Source: Pseudomonas syringae
GTDB lineage: Bacteria; Pseudomonadota; Gammaproteobacteria; Pseudomonadales; Pseudomonadaceae
Direction of reading: 5' to 3'
Assembly (NCBI RefSeq): GCF_021605415.1
Contig: NZ_WKEQ01000012.1
Coordinates: forward strand, 1 to 64,000
DNA length: 64,000 bases
Shown: piece by piece, positions 38,146 through 46,025 of the stretch
How positions within the stretch are numbered: the stretch's first letter is position 1
How the letters are laid out: every line of letters starts with the position of its first letter
Notes under the pieces: generated by a model
Seen by the model: only the letters and a program-made list of their open reading frames with translations
Told to the model about the DNA's origin: nothing
The model's database searches: none
Made by a program: the position numbers and the translations under genes

Positions 38146-39240
38146 TTACCTGTTTCGCTCCATTAAAAAGTCAGCGAAGGCATTCGCAGGATTGTGCCCA
38201 CCTTCATCACCCCCCCTCCCAAGTGCTTCTGGGGTGACATCTGTCGTGGGCCAGACACAACCGCTGACAAAATCATGTAGAAAGCCTAGGCCGTCTAGCT
38301 TCATGAAGAACTCATCATTCGTTTCGCCCTTCTGCCGTTTGGTGTAGTAGTACGAAAGCGCGCTGGTGAGAACGTCGGTAAGCTGGATACCATCAGAATC
38401 GTGTGAGGCACTGAAGGCCAAAGTATTCAGCCTAAGGGGCAACTCAATCTGGGCGTTTCCGAATCCAATCACTTGTTGCTCTTCAGCCTGTTCTTCGAGT
38501 TCGGCGACTGCGGTAAAAAAATCGGCCTGCCGCTCCAGTGGCTCCGAGTCATCGCATATCGCGTCGAACCGGGCGTGCTGCCTTCCCCACTCAACACACA
38601 GCGAAAAGAAAGCCGGTATCGCAGGGTTGAAGGTACTCTTGGGCAAATCTTCGAGGGCATCCCGGACAATCTCCGAGGTCATGGACAGCACTTCGAGCTC
38701 CCATTCCATCGGCAGCGTGCTCTGTGCGGCAGCTTCTTTCATCACCTCCAAATGCTCGTAGAACGCCGTGATTGCTTCCTCGCTCTTTTCGCCACACATG
38801 TCGTAGTAGACGGAGAGGAATTGATCGAAGCAGGCATCCCCCACTGCCAGGGGAAGACAAGCGAAGAGCATGTTGCTCAGAGCGATGTTTTGGCCGTTCT
38901 CATAGAGGTTGAAGTCGAAGTGGTAGTAAAGCAGGGGCTCCAGTAGGTCATCGATCACCTTGGTCAGCAGCATAAACCGCTTGTGAAACACCTGTGCTTT
39001 GAAACGCTCAGGCGTCACCAAGTCGGACTGGAATAGCTCAATGATCCGATCTTGTCCTCGCCCAGACTTTCGAAGTTTTTTAAAGTGGATTTCAGCCGCC
39101 TGCCTGGAGCGCAGTGGGTGGAGAAGCTGCTCGCACTCTTCAGCGCTGAAGTCACACGAGCCGAGGATAAACAGTGGTTGGTCGAGATCGGCCAGCTGAC
39201 GTCCTGTGTTACCTGATTCGTCGAAGTAGATTGTTGTCAT
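38146..39240 (-). CDS. DUF3800 protein
   Basis: A 364-residue protein opening with MTTIYFDESGNTGRQL (the DES active-site motif of DUF3800). It continues with FILGSCDFSAEECEQLLHPL and, near the end, DGIQLTDVLTSALSYYYTKRQKGE, the second conserved Asp region. It is a predicted RNase H-like nuclease of unknown target. It is not closely similar to the DUF3800 protein at 36094 and has no winged-helix extension. It stands alone on the minus strand. Confidence 0.72.
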   Translation of the reverse strand: MTTIYFDESGNTGRQLADLDQPLFILGSCDFSAEECEQLLHPLRSRQAAEIHFKKLRKSGRGQDRIIELFQSDLVTPERFKAQVFHKRFMLLTKVIDDLLEPLLYYHFDFNLYENGQNIALSNMLFACLPLAVGDACFDQFLSVYYDMCGEKSEEAITAFYEHLEVMKEAAAQSTLPMEWELEVLSMTSEIVRDALEDLPKSTFNPAIPAFFSLCVEWGRQHARFDAICDDSEPLERQADFFTAVAELEEQAEEQQVIGFGNAQIELPLRLNTLAFSASHDSDGIQLTDVLTSALSYYYTKRQKGETNDEFFMKLDGLGFLHDFVSGCVWPTTDVTPEALGRGGDEGGHNPANAFADFLMERNR

Positions 39241-39385
39241 TTCGCTACCCTGCGTTTCTGCCTTAGTGGAGTATCAGGTTAAAGTCAAAGGGAGGGAAAT
39301 ATGGACTAGCAGCCTATGTTGGGAAGTCTAGGTATCTCAAGCCTTTTGAATGGCCAGCGTAAAGCTGGCCACCACCTCATCAATC

Positions 39386-40207
39386 TCAGAACTCGTGATC
39401 AACATCATCGAAAAAGTTTGGGTCTAGCTCGTACTCCAGAGAGCCGAATCGCGCGATCAGGTCTGCTCTTAACTCACCCTCGGCTACGGGTTCAAAATTG
39501 ATCCAGTAGCTGTATACGAGCCCCTCATCCGATTCATTAGCCGTGACTTCCGCATCGGACAGAAGCTCTGCATCTTCGACAGATATGCCCAATTCGCTCG
39601 CCAAGGCTTGGGCCATGGTTTTGCGGTCGCCGCGTTCAGCTTCTTCGACTTGGGCCCAGTGCTCCCATTCAGATCTACGGTCGCGATCAGCATCAGACTC
39701 ACTGCTGGAGATGACCACGCCTTCGTCAGCAAGTAGCCATATACCATCACGGCGTAGCAATTCGACCGAGGCTTTGAGATAGAACGCTGCACCGTGATAC
39801 ATCCTCTCCTGATCTTGCTGCCCCTGGTAGGTCAGGGAAACTTCCAAAGTAAGCTTCCCAGTTGCGTCGCTGTAGTCAGCGGTTTCCACTTCAAGAGCAT
39901 CAATAGTGAATCCGCTCGCATTAGTATCCGCAATCGCGCCGGAGAGCTGATCCTCCAACTCTAGATCCAGGTCGGCGTAGACATCATCCTCATTGATCGC
40001 TTGGGGAAAGTCTTTGATCCCAAATACAGCCACCATCAGGCGCGGATCCTTTGGGTTCCGTTGGGCGACTACAGAAAACTCATGGTAATCAGCGAAGCCC
40101 GCTTTTTGCACCAGGGCTTCTTGAGCGACAGAAAGCTTAAGGCCCTTATCACGAGCAAGCTCTTTAGCTTGGGATTTGAAGATGTTTAGCGGAGAAAAAT
40201 CAGACAT
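39386..40207 (-). CDS. hypothetical protein with plasmid-type 'SQAKxL' N-terminal motif
   Basis: A 273-residue acidic protein. Residues ~8-45 (NIFKSQAKELARDKGLKLSV, then AQEALVQKAGFADYHEF) form the short helical motif found in glyoxalase-related and TraI-like accessory proteins. A related motif opens the neighbouring recombinase (40649-41560). The rest is unrecognised and rich in Asp/Glu. Copy 3 of the structured element ends 263 bp upstream in the same direction. Confidence 0.55.
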   Translation of the reverse strand: MSDFSPLNIFKSQAKELARDKGLKLSVAQEALVQKAGFADYHEFSVVAQRNPKDPRLMVAVFGIKDFPQAINEDDVYADLDLELEDQLSGAIADTNASGFTIDALEVETADYSDATGKLTLEVSLTYQGQQDQERMYHGAAFYLKASVELLRRDGIWLLADEGVVISSSESDADRDRRSEWEHWAQVEEAERGDRKTMAQALASELGISVEDAELLSDAEVTANESDEGLVYSYWINFEPVAEGELRADLIARFGSLEYELDPNFFDDVDHEF

Positions 40208-40469
40208 GGCAAAGGTTCCTAAATCAACGACGCTTAGGTGTCCGATTGCCTGTTCACCGGGCAGCGTCTGGTTAGGGACATGCCGATGTAAAACTGAAGG
40301 GTGTCACCGATGGGCTATTGCTTCGCGAAACAGGCGCCAGGCGACCATCACCGCCTGACCCGATCATAGGTCAGGAAAATTCACTTCGCAATAGCCAGCG
40401 GGAAGGGCATCGTCGGGCTGGTTTCGCAGGAAGTGGCTTGGAGTGTTGCTCAGGTATCGGTCGCGACCG
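40208..40469 (-). other. leader region with hairpins between structured element and gene
   Basis: No gene is seen. Inverted repeats suggest a folded leader: GGCTATTGC (40313-40321) with GCAATAGCC (40388-40396) encloses CAGGCG/CGCCTG (40331-40357) and TGACC/GGTCA. Confidence 0.4.
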
Positions 40470-40595
40470 TAAGCGGAGCGCGCCGGCCCAGGGTGGGCCA
40501 AAGGCCTGATGATGGACGCCCGAAGGGCCCAACCTTAGCGAAGCCAACATTGGGTTCACGACAACCGTACCCCAACAGGGGGCTGGCCCAAAACA
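40470..40595 (-). ncRNA. repeated structured non-coding element, copy 3
   Basis: On the minus strand it starts TGTTTTGGGC, then CCCC/GGGG hairpin, GTTGTCGTGAACC, a hairpin closed by CCCAA/TTGGG with inner TTGGC/GCTAA, GCCC/GGGC plus GTCCATC, a GGCCC/GGGCC hairpin, and the conserved end GCGCGCTCCGCTT. The stem order is the same as in copies 1 and 2, with many base-pair differences. It lies 54 bp past the end of the recombinase gene. Confidence 0.6.
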
Positions 40596-40648
40596 GGAAT
40601 ACTCAATGGCCTCGCAAATCAGTCGCGAAACCATTCCCGAGGTTAGGC

Positions 40649-41560
40649 CTAGTGAACAGTGCTACTGGTTTTCGGCAATCCGACTCCATATGCCAAGGAC
40701 GTATTCACTGAGTGGTGGCCCATCCTCACGCCCATTTCGCGCAAAAAATCGGCGTAATTGTTCGTGGTTTTGCGGATGCCATAAGGTGTCAGCAAGCTCG
40801 CATCAATATTCCCTTTGCGAGTCCAGGAGAAACAGATCTTTCTCAGAGTTATAACCGACAGCGGACGCCCAGAGGCATTACCCGCACGGAAAAGATAATC
40901 CCCGTCTGACAGCCTTGAGACCTTGATGTACTCCTTAAGTATCGACCTGTACCTATCAGGAATCGCATCGAGTACATGCTTGGTATCACGGCTTTTCACG
41001 CTATACACCGCAGCACCCTGTTGCATCCTCGCCGATAGGAACTCGTTTGCCCGCAGCCCACCCAGCATGCATGCAAACAGCGCCCGATCTCTCAAGTCGC
41101 CCGATTCGGCAAGGATCTTTTCCAAGGTCTGAACATGTTCTTTAAGCAACCCTTGCTGAGTCTGGATAACCAGTTTGGGTAGTAGGCCATGATCAGCAGC
41201 GGGAGAAACCTGCACACGTTTAAAGGCTACGAGTTTTTTCAGGAAGAGATCGTTCACGAGCCGTTCCAGCTTCTGTCGATCCACAGGCGGCGATGTTTCT
41301 GCCTGCAGGGTAGCTTTGATGGCTGAACCAATTGCCTTCCTGACATCGGCTTCATGCGGCACAGGCTCATCTGGCGGGCAGACTTTTGAGGTCTCGGTGA
41401 GATCGTGGAAGCTCAGATAACCCAGTCCCTGCGCGAGCGCTTTTTGAGCATCTGCAAGTGAGATTGGGGCTGGGCCACACCAGTGCTGCTGCAACTGCTT
41501 GGACAGGCTTTTGAAACCACGATTTCGGATCAGGTCGTCTGGATAGACTGGGACGCGCAT
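40649..41560 (-). CDS. orphan tyrosine recombinase
   Basis: A 303-residue integrase-like protein. Box I: FACMLGGLRANEF; candidate Lys: YSVKSRDTKH; box II: TPYGIRKTTNNYADFL (Arg kept, first His replaced by Tyr); final GHHSVNTSLAYG with the nucleophile Tyr. The N-terminus carries a FKSLSKQLQQHW...AQKALAQGLGYLSFHDL motif like that of the next gene. The size fits a short catalytic recombinase. It is unlike the large recombinases at the left end and may be a relic of another element. Confidence 0.75.
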   Translation of the reverse strand: MRVPVYPDDLIRNRGFKSLSKQLQQHWCGPAPISLADAQKALAQGLGYLSFHDLTETSKVCPPDEPVPHEADVRKAIGSAIKATLQAETSPPVDRQKLERLVNDLFLKKLVAFKRVQVSPAADHGLLPKLVIQTQQGLLKEHVQTLEKILAESGDLRDRALFACMLGGLRANEFLSARMQQGAAVYSVKSRDTKHVLDAIPDRYRSILKEYIKVSRLSDGDYLFRAGNASGRPLSVITLRKICFSWTRKGNIDASLLTPYGIRKTTNNYADFLREMGVRMGHHSVNTSLAYGVGLPKTSSTVH

Positions 41561-41867
41561 AGCAATTCTCCGGTCGCCAGGGTGTCGGCTGCCCGCTGAC
41601 TTTCGTCGAAATGCGTGCGATAAAGAGGTGTTACAACCTGTGGCATTTGAGCCTTCACGAGCCGACCGTTTGATCCAGGAAGATCAGAGGCGGCGAAACT
41701 AGCATGCCAATCTGCAGGGCGTCTACGCTAGCTCCAAAATATGGAACTGGGTTGGTCGAGTCACGGAACTGCGTGATAGTGCGGTTTGGGGCATATTATT
41801 AACTGACTTTTCAACGTGATCTTGGCTTGGCATCTGATGTCGGGCAAATGAATGACTGAGGGCAGGC
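41561..41867. other. divergent intergenic region
   Basis: Lies between the divergent recombinase and restriction-endonuclease-like gene. I see no gene and no strong repeat, only a short TCACG/CGTGA hairpin near 41760-41775. Promoters for both genes are presumably here. Confidence 0.35.
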
Positions 41868-42749
41868 GTGGCGAATTTCAAATCGACTGAGATGCGGTTC
41901 CTTGATTCGATCTTCGACATGGGGGGCGGATATGTTCTCGACTTCTCTAACCGCACCATGGACGAGTTTTTCCTAGAGGAGCTTGAGATCGACATCTCCC
42001 ACGAGATGTTCTCTAAGGACGGCACTTCAAAGGCCAGGCGACTCAGATGTCTTCTCCAGAACGCCGATCAACCCACGGTAACCCGAGTGCTCGAAGCTCT
42101 CTGGAAGTACCGGCAGACCAGGCAGGAAGAGACAAAGGCCGAAGAGGCTGTCGTGAACGCCGAGGGCCGATTCCTTTCCCTGCTCGAGTCCATAAGATCG
42201 CCCGGACAGCATGCAGAAGTTGTACGAAATCCTTTCGCTGCGGCAGCGGTCATTGATCAGGGCCAAGTCCTCGATGCTTTAAGGCAGCGGCTATACGATC
42301 TGCGGGATTTACCGCCCCAGAAGCGTGGCTACGAGTTCGAAGGATTTCTCAAGGAGCTCTTTGACTCATCCAAGCTCCAGGCGCGTTCGCCATTCAGCCT
42401 GGTTGGCGAGCAAATCGATGGTAGCTTCCAGCTCGGCCATGAAACGTATTTGATCGAAGCCAAATGGGTCAGAGATCCGATTGGGGTAGCTGAACTACAC
42501 ACGTTTCACGGCAAACTGGATCAAAAAGCGGTCTGGGCACGTGGGGTGTTCATCAGTTACGGCGGGTTTACGCAAGAGGGCCTTTACGCGTTTGGAAAAG
42601 GCCGGAAAGTGATTTGCATGTCCGGCGAGGATATTTACAAGGCGCTGGGGCAGCGGATTCCCATCGCTGAAGTGATTGACCGCAAGGTGAGAGCAGCCGC
42701 AGAAACAGGTGCTGCATTCGTGCCATTGGATGACTTATTCAAGTCATGA
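41868..42749 (+). CDS. restriction-endonuclease-like protein, paralogue of 9521-10393
   Basis: A 293-residue protein with GYEFEGFLKELFDSS, GEQIDGSFQLGHETYLIEAKWV (Asp...Glu-x-Lys core) and VIDRKVRAAAETGAAFVPLD. It is alignable with the protein at 9521 over its entire length at perhaps half identity, so this is an island-internal or independently acquired paralogue. It starts with GTG preceded by GAGGG. No partner gene is adjacent, unlike its paralogue. A defence nuclease role is inferred. Confidence 0.7.
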   Translation: MANFKSTEMRFLDSIFDMGGGYVLDFSNRTMDEFFLEELEIDISHEMFSKDGTSKARRLRCLLQNADQPTVTRVLEALWKYRQTRQEETKAEEAVVNAEGRFLSLLESIRSPGQHAEVVRNPFAAAAVIDQGQVLDALRQRLYDLRDLPPQKRGYEFEGFLKELFDSSKLQARSPFSLVGEQIDGSFQLGHETYLIEAKWVRDPIGVAELHTFHGKLDQKAVWARGVFISYGGFTQEGLYAFGKGRKVICMSGEDIYKALGQRIPIAEVIDRKVRAAAETGAAFVPLDDLFKS

Positions 42750-42772
42750 CTGATTGAAGTGAACGATCAACC

Positions 42773-42811
42773 GAAGCCGTCAATCGGACTTTCCGACCAG
42801 GCTTCACGCAA
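42773..42811 (+). terminator. hairpin after the nuclease-like gene
   Basis: A GAAGCC/GGCTTC stem encloses TCGG/CCGA, 24 bp past the stop. No T-run, so termination is uncertain. Confidence 0.35.
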
Positions 42812-42960
42812 CAGCAAAGTGGAAGTTTTGATGATGGATCTGGGACAGTCAGGCGAATTACAAAAAGCGTTTTACCCTTAAGGTAATTGATGTTTTTCGA
42901 TACTACGTACAAGCGTTCAAGGGTGCTAACCAACTTTCCCGAGCTCTAGTAATATGATGT

Positions 42961-43036
42961 CACTTCAATATTAAAATGGAATCACTACTTTGTAATTTGA
43001 TGGCAAAATGGAAGCATTTTAATATTGCAAGAAGTG
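42961..43036. promoter_or_regulatory. long AT-rich inverted repeat before the PemK-like gene
   Basis: A perfect 13-bp inverted repeat, CAATATTAAAATG (42966-42978) and CATTTTAATATTG (43015-43027), is flanked by CACTTC/GAAGTG (42961-42966, 43031-43036). It lies 110 bp before the gene at 43146. Probable operator of that gene; the rest of the 42750-43145 gap has no gene. Confidence 0.6.
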
Positions 43037-43145
43037 GAATATGATGGCACCGCTTCGCCATCGGTGGCGGACAGGAGCCCGGTTCTAAGCTATTAAATTT
43101 GGCTTGGTCGGGGCACGCCATAGACATATAATTACGGGATGTTCA

Positions 43146-44150
43146 ATGCAGACGATCATTGTTCGGTACTTCGAGACCGTGATCGATCAGGCGTCAGGAA
43201 AAGAGATTTCCAGACTGCTTGGAAGTGAATCCTACGAAGGTATTCGTGAGGCGCTCATCCCTGGCCTACCCATGGCGAAGGCAGGGAAGACGCCGCCTCC
43301 AGTCTTCGTCACCAAATGCTTCTCAACCTCCCAATGCCACCGTTGGGAATTGGTGTCGGTTGCCAGTACGCCGGCCACTGGCGACGCTCCGGCTGTTTTC
43401 ACGATTTTGCTCAAGTCTGTCGATATTTCCAACGAGGTGTTCCTCTATCAGACTCTGAAGAAGGACAAGAACCAGACGTTGAGTAAACTTGTGTGGCCTG
43501 GCACGTTGGTCGAGGTTGATTACGGCTTCGTTCAGCATACAGGGCGCACGGATGCGAGTACGAAGACCAACAAGCGTTATAGCGATACGCTCCTGGCCGG
43601 AGAGATGTACAAGCGTCGACTTGCTGTCGTAGTGAAAGTGGTATCGAGCAATCTGGTTCAGGTCGCTCCCGTGACATCCATCGCTCCATCGGCTGGCGAC
43701 AAATCGGTCTTCCAAATATCGCAGGTCACTTTGGATCGGATGCCGCGATATAAATACAGCGGAAAGTCCAGCTATGTGTTGTGCGGCAGGACGGAATCTG
43801 TCTCTATTCAGCGTCTGTTGCCGCCTGTGAGCTTCGGTACGAGCATCCCCTCGCGGAACGTGCGTTACACGATTAGGCTTTCAAGAGGCGAGGAAAAGCT
43901 TCTCAAAGCAGCACTGATGCACGCGGTGGGCGTCACCAACCATGTGCCTCACAACCAATTCCTGCAGGAAAAACTTAAGGCCGACCAGCTCCAGCAGGAA
44001 GTTGAACGTCTCAATCTAGAGCTCGGGACATTCCGTACTGCCCTAGAAGCGCTAACGACAGTCGAGAGAATGGCAAAACGGTGGGCGTCGGAGTGGGAGC
44101 TGGACTATGATGAAGACCTTGGGATCCAGCGGGAAATGGATCGCGCTTGA
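43146..44150 (+). CDS. PemK/MazF-like protein with extensions
   Basis: A 334-residue protein. A central region (from about residue 115) shows LVWPGTLVEVDYGFVQHTG, YKRRLAVVVKV and VQVAPVTSIAP, the order of the PemK/MazF ribonuclease fold. About 110 N-terminal and 100 C-terminal residues are extra; the latter is coiled coil (KLKADQLQQEVERLNLELG). Typical PemK is ~110 residues, so this is an unusual fused form. No separate antitoxin is adjacent. The start at 43146 has GGGA 6 bases upstream. Confidence 0.6.
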   Translation: MQTIIVRYFETVIDQASGKEISRLLGSESYEGIREALIPGLPMAKAGKTPPPVFVTKCFSTSQCHRWELVSVASTPATGDAPAVFTILLKSVDISNEVFLYQTLKKDKNQTLSKLVWPGTLVEVDYGFVQHTGRTDASTKTNKRYSDTLLAGEMYKRRLAVVVKVVSSNLVQVAPVTSIAPSAGDKSVFQISQVTLDRMPRYKYSGKSSYVLCGRTESVSIQRLLPPVSFGTSIPSRNVRYTIRLSRGEEKLLKAALMHAVGVTNHVPHNQFLQEKLKADQLQQEVERLNLELGTFRTALEALTTVERMAKRWASEWELDYDEDLGIQREMDRA

Positions 44151-44186
44151 GTTGAGTCAGATTAAGTTAATATTTTGTCAATTCGA

Positions 44187-44216
44187 TTGACACGTACCGC
44201 ACCTTTTCTCTATAAT
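44187..44216 (+). promoter_or_regulatory. near-consensus sigma-70 promoter of a small RNA gene
   Basis: TTGACA (44187-44192), 18 bp, TATAAT (44211-44216). Both hexamers are perfect consensus. The next feature downstream is a strong terminator about 110 bp away, with no open reading frame in between that looks coding. Confidence 0.85.
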
Positions 44217-44222
44217 TCGCCC

Positions 44223-44330
44223 ACATGGTCGAGCTAAGAGTGCAGGACTCCACCTCGGCGACACGGCTAAAACCGTCTCCTGTGAAAGTAATATGTTCAA
44301 AGAAACCGCCCCCTAAAGGCGGTTTTTTTG
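44223..44330 (+). ncRNA. predicted small RNA gene, ~108 nt
   Basis: Defined by the consensus promoter and a rho-independent terminator: AACCGCC (44304-44310), 7-nt loop, GGCGGTT (44318-44324) and a T7 run to 44329. The body contains a possible ACGGCTAAAACCGT hairpin. I do not recognise it as a known RNA. Short reading frames inside it start with ATG at 44225 but run past the terminator, so they are unlikely. The exact 5' end is inferred. Confidence 0.75.
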
Positions 44331-44389
44331 TGCCTGTTTTTCAGCGAGCTATGCCTTTTGGGGCGTTATGCGATGTAGCACAAGCTGGT

Positions 44390-45940
44390 CTAAGCGGACT
44401 CAGGTGGAGGCTCTGCATACTTTTCATCCTCCCCCAGCACGCTCTCAATTTCGAAGCGAGTGTCGAATCCTGGGTAGGCCCCGTTCACATCATCTAGGAT
44501 GGCATTCACTAAATGCAGTGCATCAGCCATGGTGGGTTCTAGCATGCGATGCATCGGCAGCGGAATCCTGTGGAACCGATGCAGCGGATTCAGGCAATGA
44601 GTGAAGTTACTGTCTCTCATCGCTCCCCACTGGCCATGGACGAAGCCCGAAGCCCAGCCATAGTACCGGTCGTAATCGTCCTTCGTGCCTGACTCCTCTG
44701 CCAGCCGACGGAGGTCTTTCCCGCACCAGTGGCCCAGATCAATCTCCACGTATTCCTGGAAGTAGTCCTCGTTCGCCAAGGCTTCCAAGGCTTCCTGGGT
44801 CACGAAACGAGGCTTCTGACCAGACATCTCCTCATGCTTAAGTAGAGCTAACTTGGCTTGGCCAGCACCGTATGAACGGAATTTTTTCCACATCTCGTCA
44901 TTGCCGCGCCGTACCAAATAGGCCAGAGATATTCGACATTCTGTAAGGGCGCGAAGCAGCAGCCTGCCTGTAATAGCAGAGTTCAACGGGCCCACGCTCA
45001 ACTCGACCAAGCAGGCCAGAGCAAAGAATCCGAATCCAAAAACACCATCATGTTTTGGATTCAATGCGGTAGTGCTTAGGCTATTGAACCAGTGTTCCAG
45101 CAGAGCTTCCCGAACATCGTTGATCGCCTTGCCGAGGACTTTTGAGTCATGGGTGGACTTGCCTCTTGCCTTCAATGGGGCTGGCAAGCAATGGGTATGC
45201 TCCAGCGTGTAAGCCCAGAAAGACTCGGGCCACGGGTTAGGTTCTTGATCAGGTTTGAGGCTGGTTACAGCCATTTCCATCGATCTAATGGAGGGGCGAA
45301 CAGATCTCATATCCCCACGATTGGGATAGTCGATAATTTCCTGAACCTGCTCCCTCATGCCCTCAAATACAAAGAGCTCACCTAGACCCAGCTTGAACAG
45401 TACGCTTAGCCAACGTACATCCGTGGCCGATTGTGATTGATGATCAAATGTTTTTTGTACAGCTTGTCCAAGGGTCTGCCAGTCATCATCGGTCGGTTCA
45501 ACGGCAATTGCGGCCTTCCACCACGCCAAGCCTGGTAAATTTTCGAGCAGTAATAGTGGGCGTAAAGCCTGCACGCCTGCGGGGCAGCGCAGCACGCGAG
45601 AAGCCAATCCGTTGAAAAGCTCTCTCGGCTGATTTGGCAGGTCTGAATGGCGGAGTGACCAGCCTCGTGCCTTCTGCTCCTGCTCTTCACCATCTTCCCG
45701 CCGATAGCGGATGCCGATGGCGGCGATGTCCCGGAAAGCATCAATTGCCTCCTCTCGCGGGAGGACAGTTATGACTAAGCAGGCCCAAAGCATCTCTGGA
45801 AGGCGATCACTGGCCCAGGAAGAGAAACTCAGGCCAGATATCTGCATGAAGGGAGGCACTAACGCTTTACCGACCTTTTTGTGGTCGGCCAGCGGCGAAG
45901 TAATTTTTCCTGGTCGATAAGGCTTTTTCTTTTTAGACAT
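44390..45940 (-). CDS. DUF5677-like protein downstream of the STAND NTPase
   Basis: A 516-residue soluble protein. Its C-terminal half has LLLRALTECRISLAYLVRRGNDEMWKKFRSYGAGQAKLAL and a later DDYDRYYGWASGFVHGQWGAMRD, the pattern of DUF5677 proteins. The N-terminal ~200 residues are unrecognised. It starts 86 bp after the large STAND NTPase in the same direction, with AAGGAAGAG before the ATG, so co-transcription is likely. Its role is unknown; a partner function in defence is inference. Confidence 0.6.
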   Translation of the reverse strand: MSKKKKPYRPGKITSPLADHKKVGKALVPPFMQISGLSFSSWASDRLPEMLWACLVITVLPREEAIDAFRDIAAIGIRYRREDGEEQEQKARGWSLRHSDLPNQPRELFNGLASRVLRCPAGVQALRPLLLLENLPGLAWWKAAIAVEPTDDDWQTLGQAVQKTFDHQSQSATDVRWLSVLFKLGLGELFVFEGMREQVQEIIDYPNRGDMRSVRPSIRSMEMAVTSLKPDQEPNPWPESFWAYTLEHTHCLPAPLKARGKSTHDSKVLGKAINDVREALLEHWFNSLSTTALNPKHDGVFGFGFFALACLVELSVGPLNSAITGRLLLRALTECRISLAYLVRRGNDEMWKKFRSYGAGQAKLALLKHEEMSGQKPRFVTQEALEALANEDYFQEYVEIDLGHWCGKDLRRLAEESGTKDDYDRYYGWASGFVHGQWGAMRDSNFTHCLNPLHRFHRIPLPMHRMLEPTMADALHLVNAILDDVNGAYPGFDTRFEIESVLGEDEKYAEPPPESA

Positions 45941-46025
45941 GAGCTCTTCCTTGTTTCTATGATCTGTAACCCCTGCCAATTTGCACTTGCAGACCTAGCT
46001 GGTCAGTCTTCCGAAATGCTCAAGC

